Shown here one piece after another: positions 7,843-15,375 of a stretch of 37,631 nucleotides of DNA (position 1 is its first letter; every line of letters starts with the position of its first letter). The translations under genes were made by a program, and so were the position numbers. Origin of the DNA: CAWDPQ01 sp049642465 (GTDB lineage Bacteria; Acidobacteriota; Vicinamibacteria; Vicinamibacterales; 2-12-FULL-66-21); assembly GCA_049642465.1 (NCBI GenBank), contig JBAROV010000255.1:1-37631 (forward strand). Direction: 5' to 3'. The notes below the pieces were generated by a model. That model ran no database searches and had not been told where the DNA came from. It saw only the letters and a program-made list of their open reading frames with translations.

Positions 7843-8618
7843 GCCGGCAGCGAACGCTGCGCACCGACGGCTCGGACGCGTACGCCGGCACGCTCGAGCG
7901 CATCGCGAATGCGACGAGTCAGCTCGTGCGACCCGGGAGTGTCGCCGTGGGTGCAGATGGTGTCTACGCGCATGGGTAGATCTCGACCGTTCATGGCTGT
8001 CACGACACCTTCCTGCGCCATGCGTACTGCGCGCCGGACAACTTCTTCCGCGTCGTGGATCACGGCACCGGGACGATCGCGCGGCGTCAGCGAACCATCG
8101 GCCTCGTATGCACGATCCGCAAAACCCTCGGCTGCGACTTTCAGGCCCGCGGCCTCTCCCGCCTGCAGGAGCTCGGTGCCCGGCAAGCCAAACAGAACGA
8201 GCGTCCGGTCAAACGCAACCACCGCGCGAGCGATCGCTGCCGCCAGCTCCCGATTGCGAATGGCCATGTTGTAGAGCGCACCGTGCGCCTTGACGTGCTG
8301 GAGTCGAGCGCCCTCAGCCGCGGCGATTCCCGCCAGGGCGCCCACTTGATAGATGACGAAGTCCTCGACCTCTTGTGGGGTTGCCGAGATGTTTCGCCGT
8401 CCAAAGCCAACCAGATCCGGAAAGCCGGGGTGCGCTCCGATCGCCACGCCGGCCGCCTTCGCGCGGCGCACCGTTTCGCGCATGACTCCCGGGTCACCGG
8501 CATGAAACCCACACGCGATGTTCGCCGACGTGATGCTGCGCATGACTTCGACGTCGTTTCCGAGCGTCCACCGCCCGAATGATTCCCCCAGATCCGAGTT
8601 CAGGTCGATGAACGTCAT
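7839..8618 (-). CDS. pxpA: 5-oxoprolinase subunit A (LamB/YcsF family)
   Basis: 259 residues, full length for the LamB/YcsF family. The N-terminal DLNSDLGESFGRW and the ANIACGFHAGDPGVM block are diagnostic, followed by GAHPGFPDLVGFGRR and VKAHGALYN, and at the C-terminus CTHGDTPGS. In other bacteria PxpA works with PxpB and PxpC to hydrolyse 5-oxo-L-proline to glutamate with ATP. Neither partner is encoded in this window. The gene starts one base after the TonB-dependent receptor stop and overlaps the MFS gene by 4 bp, which ties it to an uptake system. Confidence 0.9.
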   Translation of the reverse strand: MTFIDLNSDLGESFGRWTLGNDVEVMRSITSANIACGFHAGDPGVMRETVRRAKAAGVAIGAHPGFPDLVGFGRRNISATPQEVEDFVIYQVGALAGIAAAEGARLQHVKAHGALYNMAIRNRELAAAIARAVVAFDRTLVLFGLPGTELLQAGEAAGLKVAAEGFADRAYEADGSLTPRDRPGAVIHDAEEVVRRAVRMAQEGVVTAMNGRDLPMRVDTICTHGDTPGSHELTRRIRDALERAGVRVRAVGAQRSLPA

Positions 8619-8619
8619 C

Positions 8620-10881
8620 CTAAAACTCGAGGAGGATGCCCGCCGACGGGACGATGGGAATCATTGTCTCGAAGAGGTGAGAGACTCGCCACGTCCGCGA
8701 ATCGATCGACGGCGGATTCGAGCGAACGTTGTCGCGATCGAGCGCGTTGATGACTTCGCCGAAAAGCGTCATCCGCGCGCGGGCCCACGTGAACGTTCGG
8801 CTGGCCCGGATATCCAGCCGGGAGTAGAAGGGCAACCGTTCGTCGTTGCGGCGATCCGAAATGAAGTAGCTGCCCTCCTGCTGCCGGTAATAACCAGGCA
8901 CCGGAAAGTTCGAACCCACGCGCAACTTTGCTCCGACGTTCCAGTGCGTAGACACTCGGTAGGAAACGTAGGCATTCAGGGCGTGCCGCTGATCAAGGTC
9001 TCCCCAGAATGTCTCGCCGGTCACCGTATCCGTGTACCGCAACTTGCCGAACGAGTAGGCCAGCCAGCCGGTCAGGCCGTTCGGATCGCGCCGCTGGATC
9101 AGAAGTTCCGTCCCTCTCGCATCCCCCGACAGTCGGCTGGCGTACCGGGCCGTCTGCGAGCCTCGCACCAGCCGGCCGTTGACGATTCTGGTTTCGCCGC
9201 CAGGGCGCCGGATGAATGCTCGCTCGGCGCGATCGAATGTCGAAAGCGTGACGCGCCATTTATCGCGAAAGGTTTGCTCCACGCCAAGATCGAATGTCGT
9301 CGCCCGCTCGGGCGGCATCCCCTCGACGCCAAGGAGCCCCACGACGTGCTCGAACTCGGGGAATTGCCGGTACGCACCCGCCGCCGCCCGAACGCTGAAG
9401 CCTCGGCGCCCCCGCCATTCGGTCAGGAGCCACGGTGAGGCGGTCTGCTGACCCGTGAGACTCCAGTGATCCACCCGGGCACCAGGCATGAACGAGAATC
9501 CGCGACCCGCATCCCATTTGACGTGCGCATACGCACCGCTCCGGATCGCATCCGCGTCAAAGGCGTTCACGGTCCGAATGGTGTTGCCCGACTCGCGGTC
9601 ATGGTGCCGAGTCCGATCGTCGCGCTCGGCCTGAATGCCACCGTCGAGTTCCAGCCCCTTGCGAATCATCACCGCAAAATCCGCTCGCGCGCCGAGCTGG
9701 CGATCCTTGCCCCGATCCATCGCGACGCCGAGAATCGTGTCGTTGTGGAACTCGTTGGTGCCGGCAAAAACGCGTGCCGCAACGAAACCGCGGGCGATCG
9801 ACAAGTGCCAGGTGCCGATCACCGCACTCGACGCGTTGCTTCCCGAGTAGAAGTCACTCTCGTCTACCTCGCTAGGCGAACGCTCCAAACGGGAGCGACC
9901 GGCAATGAAGGCGAGTTCCAGCTTCTGCCGGCGAGTGATGTCGTACACCGCTTTCCCCTGGACGTCCGAAAAAGAGAAGCCGAGTCCCTCGTCCGTCAGG
10001 CGGTCGATCAACTTGTCGAGATAGCTCTTCCGGGCGGAGAGCAACCACGATCCTCGGTGCGAACGACCGAACGGCCCCTCTGCGACGATCGATGCGGCGG
10101 TCCCCCCAACAGCCACGCGGAGCTGGGTTCGATCGCGCGATCCGGATCGCAGGCGAAAGTCGAGCTCTGCACCAGTCCGGTTTCCAAACCGCTGCACGTA
10201 ACCACCGCTGAGAAGCGTCGCCTCCTCGACCACGTCACTGTTGACCATGGCGACAGAGCCGGTGCTGGCGCGGTCCTCGATGACGCGGACCGTGTGGAGG
10301 AGGAAGGGCGCCTGAAAGCCTTCGACCGTGAAGTTCATGTGATTGAAGTCGCTGCCGCGGACGCTGAACTCACTTTTCAGGTCGTCTCCGGTCGCGACGC
10401 CGGGAAGGACCTGTACGGCCCGCAGCGGGTCGTCGGCGAGGACGCCGCGGAGAACCTGCAGTTCGGCGCTCCCCAGCGTCTGCTGCACGACCACGCCAGG
10501 CTCCGCGGCCCGGAATGGCGCCGCGGTCACGGTCACTGTTTCGGTGTAGGTCCCCGTCCCTCCGGCGACCGGGATCCGCAGGTCCACCACGTCACCCTGG
10601 GTCAGGTCCACCACGCGTTGAACGAGGATGTACCCGACCACGGAGACGGTCAGGCGGACTTTCAGCCTTGGAAGACCTGCGAATTCAAATGTGCCGGTGT
10701 CTGTGGTGAGAGTCTCCTGGCGGTCATCCACCCGCACAAGCACTCTGGCAAGCGGTTGCGCCGTCCCGGCATCCACGACGACGCCGCGAATGAGTGCCGC
10801 GGGAGCGGCAACCGGCTGCTGCACGCAGATTCCGCCCGCCGCCAGCAAGCCGTTGATGGCGAAAACTGTGATCGCGCTCAC
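8620..10881 (-). CDS. TonB-dependent receptor with N-terminal carboxypeptidase-regulatory-like domain
   Basis: 753 residues. Residues about 25-115 form a CarboxypepD_reg-like beta sandwich (IRGVVVDAGTAQPLARVLVRVDDRQETLTTDTGTF pattern). A plug domain follows (about 140-250: LRAVQVLPGVATGDDLKSEFSVRGSDFNHMNFTVEG), then a long region of amphipathic strands ending in SAGILLEF, a typical outer-membrane barrel with terminal Phe. Such receptors import ligands across the outer membrane with TonB energy. GTG start with a short hydrophobic signal (SAITVFAINGLLAAGGI). It is first in an operon with pxpA and an MFS transporter, so its ligand may be pyroglutamate-containing peptides; that is inference. Confidence 0.85.
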   Translation of the reverse strand: MSAITVFAINGLLAAGGICVQQPVAAPAALIRGVVVDAGTAQPLARVLVRVDDRQETLTTDTGTFEFAGLPRLKVRLTVSVVGYILVQRVVDLTQGDVVDLRIPVAGGTGTYTETVTVTAAPFRAAEPGVVVQQTLGSAELQVLRGVLADDPLRAVQVLPGVATGDDLKSEFSVRGSDFNHMNFTVEGFQAPFLLHTVRVIEDRASTGSVAMVNSDVVEEATLLSGGYVQRFGNRTGAELDFRLRSGSRDRTQLRVAVGGTAASIVAEGPFGRSHRGSWLLSARKSYLDKLIDRLTDEGLGFSFSDVQGKAVYDITRRQKLELAFIAGRSRLERSPSEVDESDFYSGSNASSAVIGTWHLSIARGFVAARVFAGTNEFHNDTILGVAMDRGKDRQLGARADFAVMIRKGLELDGGIQAERDDRTRHHDRESGNTIRTVNAFDADAIRSGAYAHVKWDAGRGFSFMPGARVDHWSLTGQQTASPWLLTEWRGRRGFSVRAAAGAYRQFPEFEHVVGLLGVEGMPPERATTFDLGVEQTFRDKWRVTLSTFDRAERAFIRRPGGETRIVNGRLVRGSQTARYASRLSGDARGTELLIQRRDPNGLTGWLAYSFGKLRYTDTVTGETFWGDLDQRHALNAYVSYRVSTHWNVGAKLRVGSNFPVPGYYRQQEGSYFISDRRNDERLPFYSRLDIRASRTFTWARARMTLFGEVINALDRDNVRSNPPSIDSRTWRVSHLFETMIPIVPSAGILLEF

Positions 10882-10939
10882 AGAACCGTAGGGAACGTAT
10901 CACCAACCCGCGAAATTACTCAGGAAATCCGAAGGTACA

Positions 10940-11030
10940 CCGCTTGCTCAAATGGGCGACGCAGGCGGCCTGAATATTTACGGCAGGGAGCCGTGAGTTG
11001 CTGGGGAGCCGGGTCGCCCGCAAAACACCG
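10940..11030 (+). ncRNA. Candidate structured RNA (multi-helix junction) upstream of an intrinsic terminator
   Basis: GGGCGAC near 10954-10960 is complementary to GTCGCCC near 11013-11019, closing a region that contains two local hairpins: CAGG-CGG-CCTG and ACGGC-AGGGA-GCCGT. The 3' side carries AGCCGGGTCGCCC, resembling in style but not matching the end of c-di-GMP-I riboswitches. On the + strand it leads directly into the terminator at 11031-11063. There is no + gene beyond it, so it would be a free small RNA. The alternative is a leader on the minus strand of the TonB-receptor gene. I cannot assign it to a known RNA family. Confidence 0.4.
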
Positions 11031-11063
11031 GGGCATCGTCATAACGGCGATGCCCTTTTTTTT
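11031..11063 (+). terminator. Rho-independent terminator
   Basis: GGGCATCG (11031-11038) pairs with CGATGCCC (11048-11055), with a 9-base loop, followed by eight T residues (11056-11063). This is the best intrinsic terminator in the window and works only in the + direction. No + strand protein gene precedes it, which supports a short + transcript ending here. Confidence 0.75.
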
Positions 11064-11064
11064 G

Positions 11065-11173
11065 AAAAAGGGGACAGTCCCCTTTTTCCAGAAGCGGTCA
11101 TTCGAAGAAAAGGGGGACTGTCCCCTTTTCTCGCAGATGTCCGGTTTCGCAAAAGGGGGACTGTCCCCTTTTT
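11065..11173. repeat. Three copies of an A-tract/GGGGAC palindrome spaced about 43 bp apart
   Basis: Copies lie at 11065-11087, 11108-11129 and 11151-11173. The first is perfect: AAAAAGGGGAC, a central A, then GTCCCCTTTTT. The other two have one extra G. Spacers of 20 and 21 bp are unlike each other except for a shared TTCG near their 3' ends. Each copy has a stem flanked by A and T tracts, so it can act as an intrinsic terminator in both directions. The last copy begins in the stop codon of the DGQHR gene. Similar palindromes are familiar as dispersed intergenic repeats in several phyla. The spacing and repeat length do not fit CRISPR. Confidence 0.8.
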
Positions 11174-12318
11174 CACACCGCCGCACCTTCGGGGTACTGC
11201 AGCGCAAGGCGTAGCTCCTTCGCCAGCGAATCCACGGTCGTCCCCGATCGCTTCCACGCCCCCTCGGTTTCGAACCGCAGATCCCCAATGCGACGGCCCC
11301 AGGGTGCAATGACCCTTCCGATCGCCCGGAAATCGGTTCGATCCGCGTGCTCCTGATCGAGACGACGGACGACGTCTGGGGCGACCCGAATGAAGGCCCG
11401 GAGCGCCGCCGCACTCTTGATGCTGTACTTGCGTCCGTTCCACGCCGCGTTGAAAACCTGTGCAACCTGTTTGAGGTAGTTCACGAAAAACTTCTTCGAT
11501 TCCTCGCGAAACGCGTCCCCTTTGCGTCCTGCGCCGAACGCTTCGGCGGCGAAGAGCTTCTTCAGTTCCTGTGCCAGGGGCGCCTGCGCAACGCGTCCGC
11601 TGCCCACGCCGAGAAGCTTGATTTCACCGTAGAGCGGCGAGTCCTCGCGATCGTTCAGCGCGCGGACGATGTCGTGCGCGGCCGCCAGACTCTCGTCGCG
11701 GTACAGCTGCCGGCCCGACAGGGAGACGAGGTGCGACGCGTTCAGCCGCGTGTGCTTCGCGTTAATCGTGACGAACATCTGCACGACGTGGTCTTCGGGA
11801 AGCCGGTCGAAAATGACTGCGGGAACCGTGAACTGTTCCTGGCCGAAACGATCGATGTCGGCATGCAGCGCCAACAACCGATGCTGACCATCGATCGCGC
11901 GGAGAATCCCCTCTCGCTCGGGCACTTTCAGCGTACCGAGCGATGAACCCTCTTCCGATGGCTCGAATTTCAGCGTCTCGTCGCAGGAAATGATGACGGC
12001 GCCCGGAATTGACGGCAGGTCGCGTGCCTGGCGGCACTGTTCGTAGTACTGGACCAGTTCATCGATCTTGCGGCGGATGATCTGGCGCTGGTATGCCTTC
12101 TCGCTCGACGCGATACGACGCTCGAGGAGGTCCCAGTTGACCTTCGACGGCACGGCAGACGGCGGCGCTTTCTTCCGCCCTCCCCGGACCGGCTGGGCCT
12201 GTTCGCCATAGCTCAGCACTTCGAAACGCACCAGTTTGTCGATATCGCTGGCCGTCAGTGATGCCTGATAAAAGTGCACACCGAACTGCTGCATGCGGAT
12301 CGCCGCAACGCTGATCAT
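11173..12318 (-). CDS. DGQHR-domain protein (DndB-like)
   Basis: 381 residues. Residues 180-186 read RAIDGQHR, the defining motif of the DGQHR family, followed by LLALHADIDRFGQEQFTVPAVIFDRLPEDHVVQMFVTINAKHTRLNASHL, closely matching the ParB-like core of DndB. DndB regulates phosphorothioate DNA modification, and other DGQHR proteins are found alone or in mobile or defence islands. No dnd genes are nearby, so a role in DNA modification is not shown. The ATG is preceded by a TACAAT box only 8 bases upstream and no Shine-Dalgarno is visible, so the mRNA may be leaderless. The stop codon lies at the edge of a palindromic repeat. Confidence 0.8.
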   Translation of the reverse strand: MISVAAIRMQQFGVHFYQASLTASDIDKLVRFEVLSYGEQAQPVRGGRKKAPPSAVPSKVNWDLLERRIASSEKAYQRQIIRRKIDELVQYYEQCRQARDLPSIPGAVIISCDETLKFEPSEEGSSLGTLKVPEREGILRAIDGQHRLLALHADIDRFGQEQFTVPAVIFDRLPEDHVVQMFVTINAKHTRLNASHLVSLSGRQLYRDESLAAAHDIVRALNDREDSPLYGEIKLLGVGSGRVAQAPLAQELKKLFAAEAFGAGRKGDAFREESKKFFVNYLKQVAQVFNAAWNGRKYSIKSAAALRAFIRVAPDVVRRLDQEHADRTDFRAIGRVIAPWGRRIGDLRFETEGAWKRSGTTVDSLAKELRLALQYPEGAAV

Positions 12319-12326
12319 GAGGGCCG

Positions 12327-12332
12327 ATTGTA
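12327..12332 (-). promoter_or_regulatory. -10 element of the DGQHR gene, implying a leaderless or near-leaderless mRNA
   Basis: Read on the minus strand, TACAAT (within AATATACAATCGG) ends 8 bases before the ATG at 12318. With the usual 6-7 base -10 to start distance, transcription would begin within one or two bases of the ATG. A convincing -35 box was not found. Confidence 0.45.
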
Positions 12333-12387
12333 TATTGCCTCTGCAACAGATTCACAAGGGGGGCCGCTACAGCTAGCCGACAGATCG

Positions 12388-13461
12388 TCACGGCAAGCGG
12401 AGGCGGGCTCCGGCTGGGACCGCCGGTTTCGACTCCCGCCATCGGCGAACCAACCGGTCTTTCGCGATTGAACAGACGAGCATCAACACGGAAAACACGA
12501 ACAGCGCGATGACCGCCTCGCCAATGGAGAGCGAACGGTGCAGCGGACGGGAGATGAGCCCGTAGACGAGCTCCACGTGAATCCAATACACAAACAGCGA
12601 AGAACGTCCGAGTTGCCGGAGAGGACTCCACTTCCGGGATCCGCCGGGACGAGCCTCCCAGGCGAAGGCCCCGCCGATTGCCGCCGTCAGGAGGCCGGCG
12701 CGCAGAAAGAAATAGCAGGGGGACGTTGTCCAGAAGTGCGAGGACGGATAAGGACTTGGTAGGTATGAAGCGGCAAAGGATACGAGAGCAACAGTAAGGC
12801 CACCGATCGCGAGCCAGACGTTCGTCCGAGCGTCACGGGATGCCGGGGTGGCATCCAGGAGCAGACCGGGTATGGCACCGGCAAGCACGAACAGGCCCCA
12901 GGGAAACAGGACAAAGTTCGAGAGGTAAGGAACCGGCCGGATATACGCTTCGAGAGGATCGGGCAGCGACTGTATTGGCGCGATCCGGATGAGCGGCGTG
13001 AGCAGCGCCAGGGCCAGGGTCGCGGACGAAAATGCCATGAGTCGAGCCCGCGTGGAACCCGCCATGCCCCAGAGTGCCCCGGACACCGCAATCGATGGCC
13101 CCATGATGTTGAGGATGTCCACCTTGAGCAACGCCATGGGCGACGACCACCCCAGAATCCAGGCCTGAATTCGAAAGAGAAACGCCAGAAGGAAGAGTTG
13201 AAGCCCTCTGCGAACCACGGCCGCGGAGGCGGCGGCTGGATCTCCCGTCCGCCGAAGTTTCGCGGACGCCGAGAGTGCAACGGCGGCACCGGCAAGGAAG
13301 AGGAAGGACGGCGCGCCGAACCCCCCGATGATGATTGCCGCGGCATACGCGGGAGACTGCCGGAACTCGTCGGCCGTCCAGCTGTCGATGATGTGGGCCT
13401 CGAACATGACCAGCACGGCGATACCGCGAAGCCAATCGAGGTAGCCGCGCCGTCCCTGCAT
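12388..13461 (-). CDS. DUF1624/HGSNAT-like membrane acyltransferase
   Basis: 357 residues, about ten hydrophobic helices. The N-terminus YLDWLRGIAVLVMFEAHIIDSWT matches the start of the heparan-alpha-glucosaminide N-acetyltransferase catalytic domain (DUF1624/DUF5009), where the conserved Asp, Arg and His sit on the first helix. The segment SLFVYWIHVELVYGLISRPLHRSLS near residue 300 matches the last conserved block. Bacterial members probably transfer acyl groups across the inner membrane onto envelope sugars; the substrate is unknown. It starts one base from the OsmC stop on the same strand, so the two are co-transcribed. Confidence 0.8.
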   Translation of the reverse strand: MQGRRGYLDWLRGIAVLVMFEAHIIDSWTADEFRQSPAYAAAIIIGGFGAPSFLFLAGAAVALSASAKLRRTGDPAAASAAVVRRGLQLFLLAFLFRIQAWILGWSSPMALLKVDILNIMGPSIAVSGALWGMAGSTRARLMAFSSATLALALLTPLIRIAPIQSLPDPLEAYIRPVPYLSNFVLFPWGLFVLAGAIPGLLLDATPASRDARTNVWLAIGGLTVALVSFAASYLPSPYPSSHFWTTSPCYFFLRAGLLTAAIGGAFAWEARPGGSRKWSPLRQLGRSSLFVYWIHVELVYGLISRPLHRSLSIGEAVIALFVFSVLMLVCSIAKDRLVRRWRESKPAVPAGARLRLP

Positions 13462-13887
13462 TCAGTTGCCAGGAAGAACGGATGCGTTGACCGTCAGGTC
13501 GATGTCCTGACGCAACGAATGCCAGACGGAGCAGTACTTTTCCCGGGATAACTGGATGGCGCGGTCCACCGCTTCTTGTGGGACGTTCCCTGTGACGGTG
13601 AACCGAAGGTCGAACGCCAGGAAGCGGTGAGGATTCGATTGCGCCCGCTCCCCCGATAGATTGACCCGACATCCGCGCAGGTCGTGCCGGCCCTTCTGCA
13701 GTACGTAGACGACGTCCATGGCCATGCAGGCGGCAAAACCCAAAGCCAGGGCCTGCATCGGCGACGGCCCCTCAGCGCCGGAGCTGTCGAGGGTGAGGGC
13801 CACGGGGCCGGAGCGACCGGCAAAAACCAGTTCCCGCTGCCAGACCAGTTCCACGACCGTTGGAGGTTTTGACGAATCGTCGGCCAT
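13462..13887 (-). CDS. OsmC-family peroxiredoxin-like protein
   Basis: 141 residues, normal for OsmC/Ohr. The two redox cysteines are both present: Cys54 in ALGFAACMAMDVV and Cys119 in SREKYCSVWHSL. The fold elements GPSPMQALALGFAAC and RFTVTGNVPQEAVDRAIQLS are typical. These proteins reduce organic hydroperoxides using lipoyl or thiol donors. The final SVWHSL points to OsmC or YhfA-like rather than Ohr, and a specific subtype is not claimed. It is upstream of, and nearly abuts, the acyltransferase gene. Confidence 0.9.
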   Translation of the reverse strand: MADDSSKPPTVVELVWQRELVFAGRSGPVALTLDSSGAEGPSPMQALALGFAACMAMDVVYVLQKGRHDLRGCRVNLSGERAQSNPHRFLAFDLRFTVTGNVPQEAVDRAIQLSREKYCSVWHSLRQDIDLTVNASVLPGN

Positions 13888-13945
13888 AGGCTGCGATTGT
13901 AGCTATAAGCCGTCGCAGGCGGCGGACGCGGAAGCCGTCAGCCCG

Positions 13946-14719
13946 TCAGGCGACCTGCGAGCGTTGGGCCTGGGTACCGCGTTTCGTCAGGCTCGCAATG
14001 GCGAGCCAGCCAAGTGGCAGGGCCACGAGGAGGTAAGTCAAATACTGGCCGTAAATCCCATCCGGCCCATATGGTTCCGTTGCCGCATGCCACGCTTCGC
14101 TGCCTGGGAAGAGATTCGCCTCGGTAAGCTCGTGGAACCCGTAAATGAGCAGCTGGAAAACGAACACGAAGAGAAACACCGCGGTGACCTGGAAGAAACG
14201 GGCGAGATTCACACGATGGCCATATCGCGACCATAGCCAAGCGATGCCGGCGGCAAGAACGGTTCCGGCCATGGCCCCGCTGACGATCTGCATCGAGCGG
14301 ACCTGGAACAGCAGCGCGTTCATCAGCAGGGCCGTTTCCATGCCCTCCCGCGTAATCATCAGCAGCGTAAAGACGAACACCCCAGCGAACGCGGCGCGGC
14401 CCGTCTTCAGCGAGGACCGCTCCAGCTTACCCTCGATATCCCGTTTCATCCGGCGTCCGGCGCGCCACATGTGCACCGTGAGCGAGGTCACGAGAACGGC
14501 GGCAGCGATGGCAAGGATGGCCTCCCAGAGGGCTTGGTTGCTCGCCTGAGCGAGCAGCACACCAGCGGCGATGCTGACCGCCACGGAGGCTGCAATTCCC
14601 CAATGCACCGCGGGGACGAGTTGATTTCTGCCAGTCTTCTTGAGGTAGGCCACGCTGATGGCCACAATCAGGAATGCTTCGAGCCCTTCACGCAACGTAA
14701 TGACAAACGCCTGCAGCAT
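13946..14719 (-). CDS. FTR1-family iron permease
   Basis: 257 residues, about seven membrane helices. Two REGxE motifs, REGLE at residues 10-14 and REGME near residue 117, are the iron-binding hallmark of the Ftr1/EfeU family. The protein is a bare permease without the fused periplasmic EfeO-like or cytochrome domain. No efeO/efeB partners are in the window. It probably imports ferric or ferrous iron across the inner membrane. The -35/-10 signals were not resolved. It is separated from OsmC by 58 bp on the same strand. Confidence 0.88.
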   Translation of the reverse strand: MLQAFVITLREGLEAFLIVAISVAYLKKTGRNQLVPAVHWGIAASVAVSIAAGVLLAQASNQALWEAILAIAAAVLVTSLTVHMWRAGRRMKRDIEGKLERSSLKTGRAAFAGVFVFTLLMITREGMETALLMNALLFQVRSMQIVSGAMAGTVLAAGIAWLWSRYGHRVNLARFFQVTAVFLFVFVFQLLIYGFHELTEANLFPGSEAWHAATEPYGPDGIYGQYLTYLLVALPLGWLAIASLTKRGTQAQRSQVA

Positions 14720-14748
14720 CAGTCCGAATCCCTCTGGATTGCCGTTTT

Positions 14749-15375
14749 CTAAAGCCTATTCGGTGATGTCCGACCAGTCAAGTCGGATATATGCTCGAGC
14801 GTGGGGCGCAGCGCCTCGGCAACTCGGCGGTACCCGTCAGGGGAAGGGTGAAGGCCATCCGGGGAATCGAGCAGCAGATCCTCGCTGCGAGGGTCTGAAC
14901 ACGCCCGGCGAGTATCGACGAACTCGATGCGCGATTCGCTCGCGGCGTACTTTCGGATCCAGTCGTTCACCTCTCGCATGCGGATGTTCTGCTCGGCGGT
15001 GGCAGTGTTGAACGGAAGAATGCTGCCCGCGACGACGCTGATTCCTGCGCGGCGCGCACGCGAATACATGTCGCGCAGATGATCGACGGGATGGGCGGCG
15101 GGCAACCCCTGATAGATGTCGTTCACGCCTGCGATGATGATGACGATCTGAGGTGCGCTCTCGACTACGTCGCGGTCGAAGCGCCCCGCAATCTGATCGG
15201 TGCGTTCTCCATTGATGCCTCTGTTCAACACATCCCAGTCGGGATGCGTCTCTTTCAACCACCACGCATATTGGCTCTTGACGTCACCACGTCCGGCGGG
15301 AGGCGCTTCGAGCGGCGACAAGTAGCCTGGCGTCCCGGCAGTGGTGGAATCCCCGAGCGCAACGATGCGAGTCAC
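14749..15375 (-). CDS. SGNH/GDSL-type esterase or lipase
   Basis: 208 residues with all four SGNH blocks: GDST with nucleophile Ser10, NRGINGERTD in block II (residues 51-60), GVND in block III with Asn85, and DGLHPSPDGY in block V with Asp173 and His176. It resembles the TesA/GDSL-like group and acts as an esterase on lipids or acetylated sugars. No signal peptide is visible, so it is likely cytoplasmic. The start overlaps the stop of the upstream M19 dipeptidase gene by 4 bp. Confidence 0.88.
   Translation of the reverse strand: MTRIVALGDSTTAGTPGYLSPLEAPPAGRGDVKSQYAWWLKETHPDWDVLNRGINGERTDQIAGRFDRDVVESAPQIVIIIAGVNDIYQGLPAAHPVDHLRDMYSRARRAGISVVAGSILPFNTATAEQNIRMREVNDWIRKYAASESRIEFVDTRRACSDPRSEDLLLDSPDGLHPSPDGYRRVAEALRPTLEHISDLTGRTSPNRL

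Noticed and set aside
10940..11030. c-di-GMP-I (GEMM) riboswitch
   Set aside because: The 3' end AGCCGGGTCGCCC is similar, but the GGCAAA start, the GNRA hairpin and the GACGCAAAGCC segment are missing.
11065..11173. CRISPR-like array from regularly spaced palindromes
   Set aside because: Only three units, 22-23 bp repeats with 20-21 bp spacers, strong T/A tracts, and no cas genes; better explained as REP-type terminators.
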